A stretch of DNA of 64,000 nt from assembly GCA_902801885.1 (NCBI GenBank), contig CADCJX010000002.1, forward strand, positions 1 to 64,000, written 5' to 3'. Of this stretch, positions 36,052 through 45,639 are shown in pieces. Under the pieces are notes generated by a model. It saw nothing but the letters and a program-made list of their open reading frames with translations, made no database searches and was not told the origin of the DNA. Made by a program: the position numbers and the translations under genes. Position 1 is the first letter of the stretch, and each line of letters opens with the position of its first letter. Origin of the DNA: an uncultured Bacteroidia bacterium. GTDB lineage: Bacteria > Bacteroidota > Bacteroidia > Bacteroidales > UBA932.

Positions 36052-36636
36052 ATGAAAGCTAAGGATCAAAGGTGGGTGGTGACCAGGATTGACGGAAAGG
36101 TTGCTTCCGTCAGCGCCGATTTCAGGGGACTCTCCCTTGTGGCTGAACAGGTCATGAAACAGCCCGTGGACAATGTCTCCGAGATAACTGTCAGCAAGAT
36201 TAATACTTCAGGGTTGGCCGAACTGTCCGCCTCGACAAAGTGGGAGGACATGAGGTTGTCCGGATCTCCTTTCCAGGTGAATGTCTGGCATCAGCTTTAT
36301 CTTCTGACCCATCACGAGGATGGAACCCCTATCCTGCCGGATGAAGGGATCAAGTTGCTGAGTTATAGTCAGCTGGCCGACTTGTGCGGCAACCCCAGGG
36401 GCGTCCGGGCCGTGGCACACGCCGTTGCCTGCAACCCTGTCGCCTATATAATCCCTTGCCACCTTATCGTCCCGAAAGAAGCGATCGACAAGATCCTCGC
36501 GATCCGCACCGTCGCCCAGTCTACCATATTCAAAGGAACCGACCTCTATCTGCTTGATTCGATAGAAGTCGGTGAATATGAATATGGTAGCCTCCTTAAG
36601 CGCCGCCTTATCGAGCGCCAGCTCTACGGACGCTAG
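36052..36636 (+). CDS. MGMT/Ogt-like methylated-DNA alkyltransferase domain protein
   Basis: A 194-residue protein whose C-terminal domain matches O6-alkylguanine-DNA alkyltransferases: SPFQVNVWHQL, YSQLADLCGNPRGVRAVAHAVACNP with the arginine finger Arg119, and the acceptor motif IIPCHLIV with Cys136. The usual motif is PCHRV; here Arg is Leu. The reactive cysteine remains, so alkyl transfer is still possible, though the change resembles those seen in alkyltransferase-like variants. The N-terminal 65 residues are the weak Ada/MGMT leader domain. It is a single gene, convergent with the S9 peptidase. Confidence 0.85.
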   Translation: MKAKDQRWVVTRIDGKVASVSADFRGLSLVAEQVMKQPVDNVSEITVSKINTSGLAELSASTKWEDMRLSGSPFQVNVWHQLYLLTHHEDGTPILPDEGIKLLSYSQLADLCGNPRGVRAVAHAVACNPVAYIIPCHLIVPKEAIDKILAIRTVAQSTIFKGTDLYLLDSIEVGEYEYGSLLKRRLIERQLYGR

Positions 36637-39128
36637 TCGTTATTGAGCTGGACTATGTCCACCCTGGCTCGCTCAGAGTCACCGATGAGCCACTCGGAGT
36701 AGTAGTCAGCCATCCTCCAGAAGAAATATTCGTTCATGTCGCCGAAGCCGTGCCTCTGGCCTGGCAGGAGCAGCATGTCGAAGCGCTTGTTGGCCTTGAT
36801 GAGGGCATTGACGACCCTGATGGTGTTGGCAGGGTGGACGTTGTTGTCTACGTCGCCATGGACCAGCATCAGGTGGCCCTTGAGGTTTTTCGCCAACTCC
36901 TGATTGGTGTCAATATGATAGACGAAGGTGGTGTCACCCTTGTCGATCTTCTCCAGGATTCCATGGTGCTGCTCACTCCACCAGCGGTTGTAGATGCTGT
37001 TGTCATGGTTGCCGGCACAGGAGACTGCCACCTTGAAAAAGTCTGGGTACTTGAGAATGGCCGCGGTACTCATGAATCCTCCGCCTGAGTGGCCATGGAT
37101 ACCGACCCTTTCGAGATCCACAAACGGATGGCGGGCGCCGATCTGCTGTATGGCATATTTCTGGTCCTCGAGACCGTAGTCACGCAGGTTGCCGTAGCCA
37201 TAGTTATGGTACCACTTAGAGCGGTTCGGGTGACCTCCACGGTTGCCAACGGTAATGACAATGATTCCGAGCTGTGCGAGTCGGTCAACCCTCGTGAAAT
37301 TCTTGCTCCAGGAGATGTTGTTCGCCTCGACCTGGGGACCGGGATAAACATAGTCGCAGATCGGGTAGACCTTGGTAGAGTCGAAGTCATAGGGCTTGTA
37401 CATGGCTCCGTAGAGGTCGGTAACTCCGTCGGCGGCCTTGACCTTGAAGCGCTCTGGGAACTTGTAACCAGCTTCAAGGAGGAGGCTCAAGTCTGCTTCT
37501 TCGAGGTCGAGAATCTTCTTTCCGCCGGCACCGTAGAGGGCTACATTTGGAGTGTAGTCAACCCTTGAATAATTGGCTACAAAGTACTTGGCATCGTCGC
37601 TTGCGGTAGAGAGCACGTCCATGTCGTCCATGTCAAGCTGCTGGAGAGCTCCACCGGTCAGAGGAACCCTGAAGGTGTGCATCTGGTAGGGGTTCTCGTC
37701 CTTGTTGACTCCGCAGGCGCTCAGCATGACATAACCTTCCTTCTCGTTCACTCCCAGGACATTGTCCACATGGAATGCCCCGTCAGTAATCTTCCTGACA
37801 AGGGTCCCATCCTTGTCGTAAAGGTAGAGGTTGGCCCAGCCGTTACGCTCTGACCACCAGATGATCTGCTTTCCGTCCTTTATCAGGAACGGCCTCTTCG
37901 TCTCGATGTAGGTGTTGGACCTTTCTGGAATGATCACCTTGGCGGAATCGGAATTGACGCCTACCCAGCAGAGGTCGACTCTTTTTATGTCACGGCTCTG
38001 GCGAGTGAGGTAGAAGCCGCTCTCGTCTCCCATCCACTTGTTGGAGAAATAGTCTCCATAGCTATCCTTGGCCAGCCTTCGGGCGCTCTGTATGCTGAAG
38101 TCCTGGTCCTTGAAGGCATCGACGTTGACCTGTTTGCAAGTTGCGTCCGTGCCGTTGAGGGTAAAGACAAAGAGGTAGCCCTTCGGGCCGGGTTCTCCAG
38201 GCATCTGGTACTTGTAGGTTTCAAGTTTCGGACGCTTTGAACTTACTGAATTGATGACCCAGAGGTCCTCCAGTTTCCTGGTGTCCCACTTGGTCACAGC
38301 GAAATGCTTCGAGTCGGGCGACCAGGCAAGCTCGCCGGGATTGGAACGACGGGTGGTGTCCGTTTCGGTGTCTCCCGAATAGTTGCCGTAGCCGAAGCCG
38401 AACTGTTTGATGCCGTCAGAGGTCAGGCGATGCTCCACGATGGTGCTGTCCTTGGGATCCTTAGCGGCCTTCCTGAGATTGGTCGAGTCCATGATCCAGA
38501 GGTTGGAGTTCTTGGCATAGACACCGACAGTACCGTCAGGGGAGATCGAGGCGAAGGTGGGGTACTTCTTAACCTCTTTCTCCTTTTCTTCCGTTACGTC
38601 CTTCAGGGTGCGGGTCGCGAAGTCATATTCAAAATGGAAGACCTTCTTCTCGGCCCTGCCAGGGGCGGCTCCTCTTGGTCCTCCGGTCGTTCCGCCGCCT
38701 TTTTTCGCCTTGGTGGTGTCGGGTTTCTCAACCTTGTCCTGGGTGCTGCGGATGTCGAAAGTGAAGACCTTGTCGTCCTTAAGCCTCAGTCCCGTTATGG
38801 GAATATGCTGGGCGTCGAAGGGATCCTTTGTGATCTCGGTCAGTTCCATCGCAAGCCGCTCAAGGTCGAAGACTTCGGTCTTTGTTCCCTTGACGGGATC
38901 CACGATGTAATAGGCAGTTCCCTTTGGAGACTGCCATTCGTACCAGAAACGGTCTCCGTCCTTGAACCACCGCGGCTGTACCCTGGTGGAGAAGACCATC
39001 TGGTTCACCCTCTTGGCAGAGAACCTTTCTGCAAGGCCATAGTTGGCCTTGGTGATCCTCTCCTGTCCTGCTGCAGCAATACACATCAGAGTAGCTGCTG
39101 CAATCAAAATAGTCCGTTTCATGTCCAT
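36633..39128 (-). CDS. S9-family prolyl oligopeptidase (DPP IV-like), secreted
   Basis: An 831-residue serine peptidase. The N-terminal part is a beta-propeller of the DPP IV type (ARRLAKDSYGDYFSN, WWSERNGWANLYLYD). The C-terminal alpha/beta hydrolase has GHSGGG with Ser681, Asp761 in HGDVDNNVH and His793 in QRHGFG. A signal peptide (LMCIAAAGQ) precedes it. It probably removes dipeptides from the N-terminus of imported or external peptides. A low-complexity stretch (KKGGGTTGGPRGAAPGRAEKK) lies near residue 145. It starts 19 bases after the GH2 gene. Confidence 0.93.
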   Translation of the reverse strand: MDMKRTILIAAATLMCIAAAGQERITKANYGLAERFSAKRVNQMVFSTRVQPRWFKDGDRFWYEWQSPKGTAYYIVDPVKGTKTEVFDLERLAMELTEITKDPFDAQHIPITGLRLKDDKVFTFDIRSTQDKVEKPDTTKAKKGGGTTGGPRGAAPGRAEKKVFHFEYDFATRTLKDVTEEKEKEVKKYPTFASISPDGTVGVYAKNSNLWIMDSTNLRKAAKDPKDSTIVEHRLTSDGIKQFGFGYGNYSGDTETDTTRRSNPGELAWSPDSKHFAVTKWDTRKLEDLWVINSVSSKRPKLETYKYQMPGEPGPKGYLFVFTLNGTDATCKQVNVDAFKDQDFSIQSARRLAKDSYGDYFSNKWMGDESGFYLTRQSRDIKRVDLCWVGVNSDSAKVIIPERSNTYIETKRPFLIKDGKQIIWWSERNGWANLYLYDKDGTLVRKITDGAFHVDNVLGVNEKEGYVMLSACGVNKDENPYQMHTFRVPLTGGALQQLDMDDMDVLSTASDDAKYFVANYSRVDYTPNVALYGAGGKKILDLEEADLSLLLEAGYKFPERFKVKAADGVTDLYGAMYKPYDFDSTKVYPICDYVYPGPQVEANNISWSKNFTRVDRLAQLGIIVITVGNRGGHPNRSKWYHNYGYGNLRDYGLEDQKYAIQQIGARHPFVDLERVGIHGHSGGGFMSTAAILKYPDFFKVAVSCAGNHDNSIYNRWWSEQHHGILEKIDKGDTTFVYHIDTNQELAKNLKGHLMLVHGDVDNNVHPANTIRVVNALIKANKRFDMLLLPGQRHGFGDMNEYFFWRMADYYSEWLIGDSERARVDIVQLNND

Positions 39129-39147
39129 AATAGGCGTATTTTGTAAT

Positions 39148-41619
39148 TTATAGTTTGATTCTGGTCCGCCCTTTTTTCAGTCCGTCGGACGTGGTGGTCA
39201 CGACGATCTTGCCTTTAGCCCCGGGCTTGGTCTTGATGATGACCGAAGCCAGGCCGTTGAAAGCATTGATGCTGTCGCTGCGGAACGGAGTGAGGCAGGT
39301 CGGGTCACCGGCATCTACCGCCAGTATCTCGCCCGGGCCCTTGACGTTGAATTTCAGTTCGTTGCCGGCAGTCGGGGCGAAGTTGCCCTTCTTGTCGGTG
39401 ATCTTCACGTCGACGTAGAACAGGTCTCCTTCGCCGAAGCCTTTTTCAAGGTTTAGTTTGATCTTTCGTGCCAGGCCTGCAGTCTTTATGGTCTCTGTGG
39501 CAACCTTCCGGCCGTCTTTCCAGCCCACAGCCTCTACCTTTCCGGGCTGGTAGACCACGTCGTCCCAGCGGAGACGGTACTGCTTGTCAGCACGCTCGAG
39601 CAAGCCCTTTGACTCTCCGTTGACGAAGAGTTCTACCTTGTCACAGTTGGTGTAGACATGGACAGGAATCACCTGTCCTTCCTTGCCTTCCCAGTTCCAA
39701 TGAGGGAGAACGTGGAGGACCGTCTTGTCCGACCAGCGGGCCTGGTAGAGCCAGAACCTGTCTTTCGGGAAGCCGGCCAGGTCGATTATTCCGAAATAGG
39801 AACTCCTGGACGGAGTGGAGACGGAACCCTTTTCTGCCAGTTCTTTCTCTGCCTTGGCACGGGTGGCCGGGTCCTGGAAATTGTCCAGTATTGTAAAGTC
39901 ATTGTTATAAGGAGTAGGCTCTCCGAGATAGTCATAGCCGGTCCAGACGAATTCTCCCAGGCAGGTGGGGTTCTCATCCTCATACTTCCACTCCTGCTCG
40001 GGAATCTGGCCCCAAGGGACAGTGTGAAGGTCGTAGGAACTGATCTGGAAGTCTTTCTCGCAGAATTCCCTGCCTCTGGGATCTTCCTCGATAGGGAAGA
40101 AATACACTCCTCTGGTGCTTATGGTTGAGGCGGTCTCGCTGCCGAGGTAGAGCTTGCCGGGGTTGGCCTCGTGGAACTTGGCGTAGAGGTGTGGCTTGTA
40201 ATTGTAGCCAAAGATGTCCATCGTGTTCCGGAAATCCTGTTCCGAAGCCCAGGCTATGTTGGAACCGAAGGTCGTAGGCCTGGTCGGATCCTCGGCATGG
40301 CAGACATCCGTCAGGTGCTGTGAGATGTAGTAGAGGTTGGGGTAGCCCTGCTCGTTCGTTTCGTTGCCGATGCTCCAGAGGATGACCGAAGGGTGGTTGC
40401 GGTCGCGGTGGATCATGGCCTTGAGGTCCTTGTCCGCCCAGTCATTGAAAATGAGGGCGTAGCCGTTAGGTTTCTTTGGTAAGGTCCAGGTGTCGGTGAA
40501 TTCATCCATCACTACGAACCCCATTCGGTCGCAGAGATCGAGGAATTCGGGGGCTGGGGGATTGTGTGAGGTACGGATGGCATTGCATCCCATTTCCTTC
40601 AGCATCTTGAACCGTCTTTCCCAAGCGGTCGTGTTCCAGACTGCTCCCAGGGCGCCGGCGTCATGGTGAAGGCACACTCCTTTGAGGAAGGTCTTCACTC
40701 CGTCAATGAATATTCCGTCCTCGCGATACTCGACATCCCTCATCCCGAAAGTTGTATAATACTCGTTTTCTGCCGGACGGCAGTCCGAGCCCGGCCGAGT
40801 CCATCCTCGCTTCGCTGCGGCTGAGTACGTCCTAAGCTCGGCAGCCGATCCGGCGAGAACAGTAGTGACTGCTACATATAACGCAGGATGGTCGGGACTC
40901 CAGCGGGCGGCGCCGGTCATGTCGAATTCCTGAGTCACGACGGTGCTGTCCTCTATTGAAGCTACCTTCGTTTCGGCTGAAGCGACGACTGTGTTCCCTG
41001 AATATTCATAAATCTCGGTCCTGACAACGCCTTCGACGGGAGCTCCCGAATTCCTTAAGGTTACCTGCAGGGTCGCTTTGTCGCCCTTGGTGGTAATATA
41101 AGTTCCCCAGTGCGCAACCCCGACGGGCTCCGCCTCTGTAAGCCAGACGTTGCGGTAGAGTCCACCTCCAGGGTACCAGCGGCTGGATTCCTCGGGATTG
41201 TCGAGGGTTATCTTGATCTCGTTTTCCCCTTCTTTTATAAAAGGTGTCAGGTCTGCCCTGTAGGAAGCGTAGCCGTAAGGCCACTCGGTCACGAATTCTC
41301 CGTTACAGAACACCTTTGACCATGACATCGCACCATCGATGTCCAGGAAGTAGTGTTTTCCTCCCTCATCCACTTTGAGGGTTTTCCTGTACTCCACCTT
41401 TCCCCACCATGGGAGTTTGCCTGTCTCACCCGGGTAACTGATGTCGAATTGTCCCTCGACCCCCCAATCGTGGGGCAGGTCGACGGTCCTCGACTGCCCA
41501 TCCTTAGTGAAGGTCCAACCCTCGTTGAATGAAATTCTGGAAGCAGGCTGGGCGGACAAACCCAGTGAGATGACGGCCATCATCGCAGTGGCCACGAAAA
41601 GGATCTTGCGTTTTATCAT
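39148..41619 (-). CDS. GH2 beta-galactosidase/beta-glycosidase with in-frame repeat insertion
   Basis: An 823-residue secreted glycoside hydrolase of family 2. Domains in order are the jelly-roll sugar-binding domain (LPHDWGVEGQFD), an immunoglobulin-like domain, and the TIM barrel (LKGVCLHHDAGALGA, ILWSIGNETNEQG with the acid/base Glu, EFVWTGYDYLGEPTP with the nucleophile Glu), then a DUF4982-like C-terminal region. The ATG at 41619 begins a signal peptide; the frame upstream of it is not coding. Just before the TIM barrel, the peptide LRTYSAAAKRGWTRPGS comes from an inserted 57-bp repeat. The specific sugar is unclear. Confidence 0.92.
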   Translation of the reverse strand: MIKRKILFVATAMMAVISLGLSAQPASRISFNEGWTFTKDGQSRTVDLPHDWGVEGQFDISYPGETGKLPWWGKVEYRKTLKVDEGGKHYFLDIDGAMSWSKVFCNGEFVTEWPYGYASYRADLTPFIKEGENEIKITLDNPEESSRWYPGGGLYRNVWLTEAEPVGVAHWGTYITTKGDKATLQVTLRNSGAPVEGVVRTEIYEYSGNTVVASAETKVASIEDSTVVTQEFDMTGAARWSPDHPALYVAVTTVLAGSAAELRTYSAAAKRGWTRPGSDCRPAENEYYTTFGMRDVEYREDGIFIDGVKTFLKGVCLHHDAGALGAVWNTTAWERRFKMLKEMGCNAIRTSHNPPAPEFLDLCDRMGFVVMDEFTDTWTLPKKPNGYALIFNDWADKDLKAMIHRDRNHPSVILWSIGNETNEQGYPNLYYISQHLTDVCHAEDPTRPTTFGSNIAWASEQDFRNTMDIFGYNYKPHLYAKFHEANPGKLYLGSETASTISTRGVYFFPIEEDPRGREFCEKDFQISSYDLHTVPWGQIPEQEWKYEDENPTCLGEFVWTGYDYLGEPTPYNNDFTILDNFQDPATRAKAEKELAEKGSVSTPSRSSYFGIIDLAGFPKDRFWLYQARWSDKTVLHVLPHWNWEGKEGQVIPVHVYTNCDKVELFVNGESKGLLERADKQYRLRWDDVVYQPGKVEAVGWKDGRKVATETIKTAGLARKIKLNLEKGFGEGDLFYVDVKITDKKGNFAPTAGNELKFNVKGPGEILAVDAGDPTCLTPFRSDSINAFNGLASVIIKTKPGAKGKIVVTTTSDGLKKGRTRIKL
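40785..40841. repeat. 57-bp palindromic element, copy 3 (in GH2 gene)
   Basis: Bounded by CCGAGC and GCTCGG and sharing the core CTCAGCCGCAGCG on the minus strand. It is inverted relative to its host gene compared with copies 1 and 2, so a different strand of the element is translated: LRTYSAAAKRGWTRP. It sits at the junction of the Ig-like domain and the TIM barrel. Confidence 0.85.
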
Positions 41620-41622
41620 ATT

Positions 41623-41652
41623 CAAATATAGTGAAAATCCGTCAATTGCAAA
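41623..41652 (-). promoter_or_regulatory. Promoter of the GH2-S9 unit
   Basis: On the minus strand TTTG (plus 41649-41652), 18 bases, then TATATTTG (plus 41623-41630). This fits the Bacteroidota promoter but ends 3 bases before the GH2 ATG, so the transcript would have almost no leader. Confidence 0.5.
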
Positions 41653-41683
41653 GGCTCGTGAGATGATCAAAACAACGCAAAAC

Positions 41684-41715
41684 TTTGGTGAATTGAAGAA
41701 TATTCTGTAAATTTG
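41684..41715 (+). promoter_or_regulatory. Promoter of the str operon
   Basis: TTTG at 41684-41687, a 20-base spacer, and TAAATTTG at 41708-41715, a full match to the Bacteroidota consensus. It lies about 50 bases before the rpsL ATG; the expected transcription start is at about 41720. Confidence 0.8.
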
Positions 41716-41718
41716 CAG

Positions 41719-41735
41719 CCCCAAATTATTTGGGG
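41719..41735 (+). promoter_or_regulatory. 5'-terminal hairpin in str operon leader
   Basis: CCCCAAATTATTTGGGG, a perfect seven-base-pair stem with a three-base loop, lying where the str transcript is expected to begin. A 5'-end hairpin can protect mRNA from 5'-dependent decay; it could also be a binding target for ribosomal-protein feedback. Confidence 0.6.
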
Positions 41736-41766
41736 AGAAACATAAATAATAGATTTACAATCATTT

Positions 41767-42153
<387 letters not shown>

Positions 42154-42187
42154 TTGTTTTATTTATCACCTTTAATTTTTACTCAAA

Positions 42188-42664
42188 ATGAGAAAATCGA
42201 AGCCTAAGAAGAGAATTCTACTTCCTGATCCTAAGTATCATGATGTCGAGGTGACTCGCTTCGTGAACAATCTTATGCTGCAGGGGAAGAAGAGTATCGC
42301 GTATTCTATTTTTTACGATGCCATTGACATGGTAGGCGAGAAGATGAAAGATTCTGACAAGGCTCCTCTGGATATTTGGAGGAAGGCTCTCGAAAACGTG
42401 ACCCCTCAGATCGAGGTCAAGTCCCGTCGTGTAGGAGGTGCCAACTTCCAGGTGCCTACAGAGTTGCGTCCGGAGAGGAAAGTCTCGCTTTCCATGAAGA
42501 ACATGATCGGCTATGCCCGTAAGCGCTCCGGCCACTCCATGGCTGAAAAACTTTGTGCAGAGATCGTGGCCGCCTACAACAACGAAGGTGGCGCATTCAA
42601 GAGAAAAGAGGATATGCACAAGATGGCGGAGGCCAACAAGGCATTCGCTCACTTCCGTTTCTAA
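42188..42664 (+). CDS. rpsG: 30S ribosomal protein S7
   Basis: The 158-residue S7 protein, which nucleates assembly of the 30S head. It has [22 protein letters not shown] and [17 protein letters not shown]. It is second in the str operon, 34 bases after rpsL. Confidence 0.98.
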   Translation: MRKSKPKKRILLPDPKYHDVEVTRFVNNLMLQGKKSIAYSIFYDAIDMVGEKMKDSDKAPLDIWRKALENVTPQIEVKSRRVGGANFQVPTELRPERKVSLSMKNMIGYARKRSGHSMAEKLCAEIVAAYNNEGGAFKRKEDMHKMAEANKAFAHFRF

Positions 42665-42676
42665 TCTTTATCGCGG

Positions 42677-44803
42677 ATGGCTGCTAGCAGGGATCTGACT
42701 TTCACCAGGAATATCGGCATCATGGCTCACATCGATGCCGGCAAGACCACTACGTCCGAGCGTATCCTGTACTACACCGGTAAGACACATAAGATCGGTG
42801 AAGTGCATGACGGCGCTGCAACAATGGACTGGATGGTCCAGGAGCAGGAGAGGGGTATCACCATCACCTCTGCTGCCACAACTGCCTTCTGGCACTATGG
42901 TGACAAGGTGTATCAGATCAACCTGATCGACACTCCCGGTCACGTCGATTTCACTGTCGAGGTGGAGCGTTCGCTCCGCGTCCTCGACGGAACGATTGCG
43001 ACCTTCTGTGCCGTAGGACGCGTTCAGCCTCAGTCCGAGACCGTTTGGCGCCAGGCCGACAAGTACGGGGTCCCCAAGATCGCTTATGTGAACAAGATGG
43101 ACCGCGTGGGTGCTGATTTCCTCGCTTGCGTCGAAGAGATCTACACCAAGCTGGGCGCAAGGGCTGTTCCCATTTGTCTTCCCATCGGTGCCGAAGACAA
43201 GTTCCTGGGCATAGTCGACCTTATCTCCCGCAAGGCAATCGTCTACGATTCCAGCGAGGAACTGGTCAACTACAAGTTCCAGGAAGTCCCTGCCGACATG
43301 GAGGAAGAAGTTGAAAAATGGAGGAACAAGCTTATTGAAGCCGCCGCCGAGTGCGACGAATCTCTCATGGAGAAGTTCTTCGAGGATCCTGACTCCCTGA
43401 CTGAAGAAGAGATCATAGCAGCTCTTCGCAAGGGTACGATCTCAATGCAGATCGTTCCGGCATGCTGCGGCTCATCTTTCAAGAACAAGGGCGTTCAGTT
43501 CCTCCTCGATGCTGTCATGCGCTACCTTCCGTCTCCGCTGGACAAGGGTGTCGTCAAAGGCACCAGCCCGAAGACCGGAAACGAAGAAGACCTTCTCCCT
43601 TCCGCAGACCAGCCTTTCTGTGCTCTCGTTTTCAAGATCGCTACGGATCCTTTCGTGGGTCGTCTTGCCTTCATGAGGGTTTATTCAGGAAGGATTGACT
43701 CCGGTTCCTATGCGTACAATGTGCGCACAGCGAAGAAAGAGAGGATCGCCCGCCTCTACCAGATGCACTCCAATCACCAGAATCCAATTGATTTCGTGGA
43801 AGCGGGAGACATCTGCGCTGCTGTCGGTTTCAAGGATCTCCGCACTGGAGACACAATCTGCGATGAGAACCATCCTATAATTCTCGAGTCAATGGTGTTC
43901 CCCGACCCTGTGATCGGTATCGCCGTCGAGCCCAAGACCCAGACGGATCTTGACAAGCTTGGCGTCGCCCTTGGCAAGCTCGCTGAAGAAGACCCGACGT
44001 TTACCGTCAGGGCCGACAACGAGACTGGCCAGACGATCATCAGCGGTATGGGTGAGCTCCATCTTGATATCATCGTCGACCGCCTCCGCCGTGAGTTCGG
44101 AGTCGAAATCAACCAAGGTGCACCCCAGGTCAACTACAGGGAGGCTATCACAGGTACCGTTCAGCACCGTGAGGTCTTCAAGAAGCAGACCGGCGGCCGT
44201 GGTAAGTTCGCTGACATCATCGTCGAAATCGGACCTGCCGATGAAGGCGAGAGCGGACTCCAGTTCGTCAACGAGGTCAAGGGTGGAAATATTCCCAAGG
44301 AATTCATCCCCAGCATCGAAAAGGGTTTCAAGTCTGCAATGGCCAATGGTGTACTTGCTGGCTATGAGGTCCAGTCGATGAAGGTTACCGTCATTGACGG
44401 ATCCTACCACCCGGTCGATTCCGACCAGCTCTCCTTCGAGATGGCAGCCCGCATGGCCTTCCGCCATGCCTGCCCGAAGGCGAAGCCGGTTCTTCTCGAA
44501 CCCATCATGTCATTGGAGGTCGTGACCCCCGAAGATTACATGGGCGATATCGTAGGTGACCTTAACCGTCGTCGCGGCCAGATCCAGGCAATGGATTCAA
44601 CTGCCAATGGCGCAAGGATAGTAAAGGCTTTCGTTCCGCTTGCAGAGCAGTTCGGTTATGTCACGGTCCTCAGGACCCTTTCTTCCGGACGCGCAACGAG
44701 CACGATGTCCTTCGACCACTATTCAGAGGTTCCTGCGAACCTTGCAAAAGAGATCGTCGAGAAGAGCGGTTACAGCTTCAGGCATTCCGACGATGAGGAT
44801 TAA
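42677..44803 (+). CDS. fusA: Translation elongation factor G
   Basis: A 708-residue EF-G, the GTPase that drives translocation. The G1 motif AHIDAGKT, the switch region with RGITI, G3 DTPGH, and G4 NKMD are intact, and domains III-V follow ([22 protein letters not shown] region near the C-terminus). It is third in the str operon, 12 bases after rpsG. No tuf gene follows, as is usual in this phylum. Confidence 0.98.
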   Translation: MAASRDLTFTRNIGIMAHIDAGKTTTSERILYYTGKTHKIGEVHDGAATMDWMVQEQERGITITSAATTAFWHYGDKVYQINLIDTPGHVDFTVEVERSLRVLDGTIATFCAVGRVQPQSETVWRQADKYGVPKIAYVNKMDRVGADFLACVEEIYTKLGARAVPICLPIGAEDKFLGIVDLISRKAIVYDSSEELVNYKFQEVPADMEEEVEKWRNKLIEAAAECDESLMEKFFEDPDSLTEEEIIAALRKGTISMQIVPACCGSSFKNKGVQFLLDAVMRYLPSPLDKGVVKGTSPKTGNEEDLLPSADQPFCALVFKIATDPFVGRLAFMRVYSGRIDSGSYAYNVRTAKKERIARLYQMHSNHQNPIDFVEAGDICAAVGFKDLRTGDTICDENHPIILESMVFPDPVIGIAVEPKTQTDLDKLGVALGKLAEEDPTFTVRADNETGQTIISGMGELHLDIIVDRLRREFGVEINQGAPQVNYREAITGTVQHREVFKKQTGGRGKFADIIVEIGPADEGESGLQFVNEVKGGNIPKEFIPSIEKGFKSAMANGVLAGYEVQSMKVTVIDGSYHPVDSDQLSFEMAARMAFRHACPKAKPVLLEPIMSLEVVTPEDYMGDIVGDLNRRRGQIQAMDSTANGARIVKAFVPLAEQFGYVTVLRTLSSGRATSTMSFDHYSEVPANLAKEIVEKSGYSFRHSDDED

Positions 44804-44842
44804 CACAAAGTTTTTGTAGAAAGTTAAAAATCAATTATTGAT

Positions 44843-45148
44843 ATGAGTCAAAAGATCAGAATCAAACTCAAATCATTCGATCACATGCTGGTTGACAAGT
44901 CAGCCGCCAAGATCGTGGACACCGTGAAGGCTACCGGTGCGAAGGTAAACGGTCCCATTCCGCTTCCCACCAACAAGAAGATCTTCACTGTCAACCGTTC
45001 CACTTTCGTCAACAAGAAGTCCCGCGAGCAGTTCGAGCTTGACGCTTACTGCAGGCTCCTTGACATCGATGACAGCAACGCCAAGACAGTCGACGCTCTC
45101 ATGAAGCTTGAACTTCCCTCCGGTGTCGAGGTCGAGATCAAAGTGTGA
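44843..45148 (+). CDS. rpsJ: 30S ribosomal protein S10
   Basis: The 101-residue S10 protein ([17 protein letters not shown] ... [17 protein letters not shown]). In most Bacteroidales rpsJ is followed directly by rplC, rplD and the rest of the S10 operon. Here it is followed by a tRNA and unrelated genes, so the operon is broken after S10. Confidence 0.97.
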   Translation: MSQKIRIKLKSFDHMLVDKSAAKIVDTVKATGAKVNGPIPLPTNKKIFTVNRSTFVNKKSREQFELDAYCRLLDIDDSNAKTVDALMKLELPSGVEVEIKV

Positions 45149-45179
45149 GTTCCGAAGTAATTTGGAGTTTTAAAAATAA

Positions 45180-45202
45180 ATCCCGACATTAGTAATCGGG
45201 AT
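45180..45202. other. Small hairpin between rpsJ and tRNA
   Basis: ATCCCGA (45180-45186) pairs with TCGGGAT (45196-45202) around a nine-base loop. No T-run follows on the plus strand. On the minus strand the sequence after it is T-rich, so it could end antisense transcripts, or it may be a processing site ahead of the tRNA. Confidence 0.4.
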
Positions 45203-45205
45203 ATC

Positions 45206-45279
45206 GGTCCCTTAGCTCAGTTGGTTAGAGCATCTGACTCATAATCAGGGGGTCGCAGGATCATGCCCTGCAGGGACCA
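45206..45279 (+). tRNA. tRNA with CAT anticodon (Met or Ile2), abnormal T-loop
   Basis: A 74-base cloverleaf: acceptor GGTCCCT/AGGGACC with discriminator A, D-stem GCTC/GAGC, anticodon stem TCTGA/TCAGG with loop CTCATAA (anticodon CAT at 45240-45242), and T-stem GCAGG/CCTGC. CCA is not encoded. The T-loop reads ATCATGC where TTCGAGC-like is normal, so T54, purine-57 type and A58 are altered. The D-loop keeps its GG. CAT may be elongator Met or a lysidine-modified Ile tRNA; I cannot decide. The odd T-loop raises the question of whether it is fully functional. Confidence 0.85.
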
Positions 45280-45283
45280 CGTT

Positions 45284-45321
45284 GATAATCAATCACTTAC
45301 ACAAGTGGTTGATTATCTTTT
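45284..45321 (+). terminator. Terminator after the tRNA
   Basis: A 15-base-pair stem (45284-45298 with 45303-45317, one G-T pair) with loop ACAC, followed by four T residues. It starts 4 bases past the tRNA end. Confidence 0.85.
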
Positions 45322-45325
45322 TATA

Positions 45326-45639
45326 AAGATGGTTGCAAAAAAGTTGCAAAATTAGCCTATTCTAACTCCACTTTATCCCATTTTAATTCTACATGCTAAA
45401 CTCGATAAACAGTATTGAACTCAGGCTTATGTTCCCTGTTTTGCCTGTAAGATTATTATCTGAGAAATAAGACAACTTTAAGTAACTGCAAGCAAGCATG
45501 TGTCAGTTAGTGTGGTGACACGTGTAGATCCATGTTTGTACCACAAAATGTGCCTTGCAGTGGCACGGAATGTGATTATTGTACCAGCCGTGCGCCGGCC
45601 GGCACATGAGAAATGTTGTTTTTATTTAGCTTAAAATTT
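45326..45639. other. Intergenic region with hairpin cluster, no gene
   Basis: About 310 bases without a credible coding frame. Near its start GTTGCAAAA occurs twice (45332-45340 and 45343-45351). Towards its end three hairpins follow one another: a nine-pair stem at 45497-45524, GTGCC/GGCAC at 45550-45566, and a GC-rich GTGC...GCAC palindrome at 45590-45605. This could be a structured leader for the following gene, a small RNA, or the scar of an element that used the tRNA as a target. No integrase gene is present. Confidence 0.45.
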
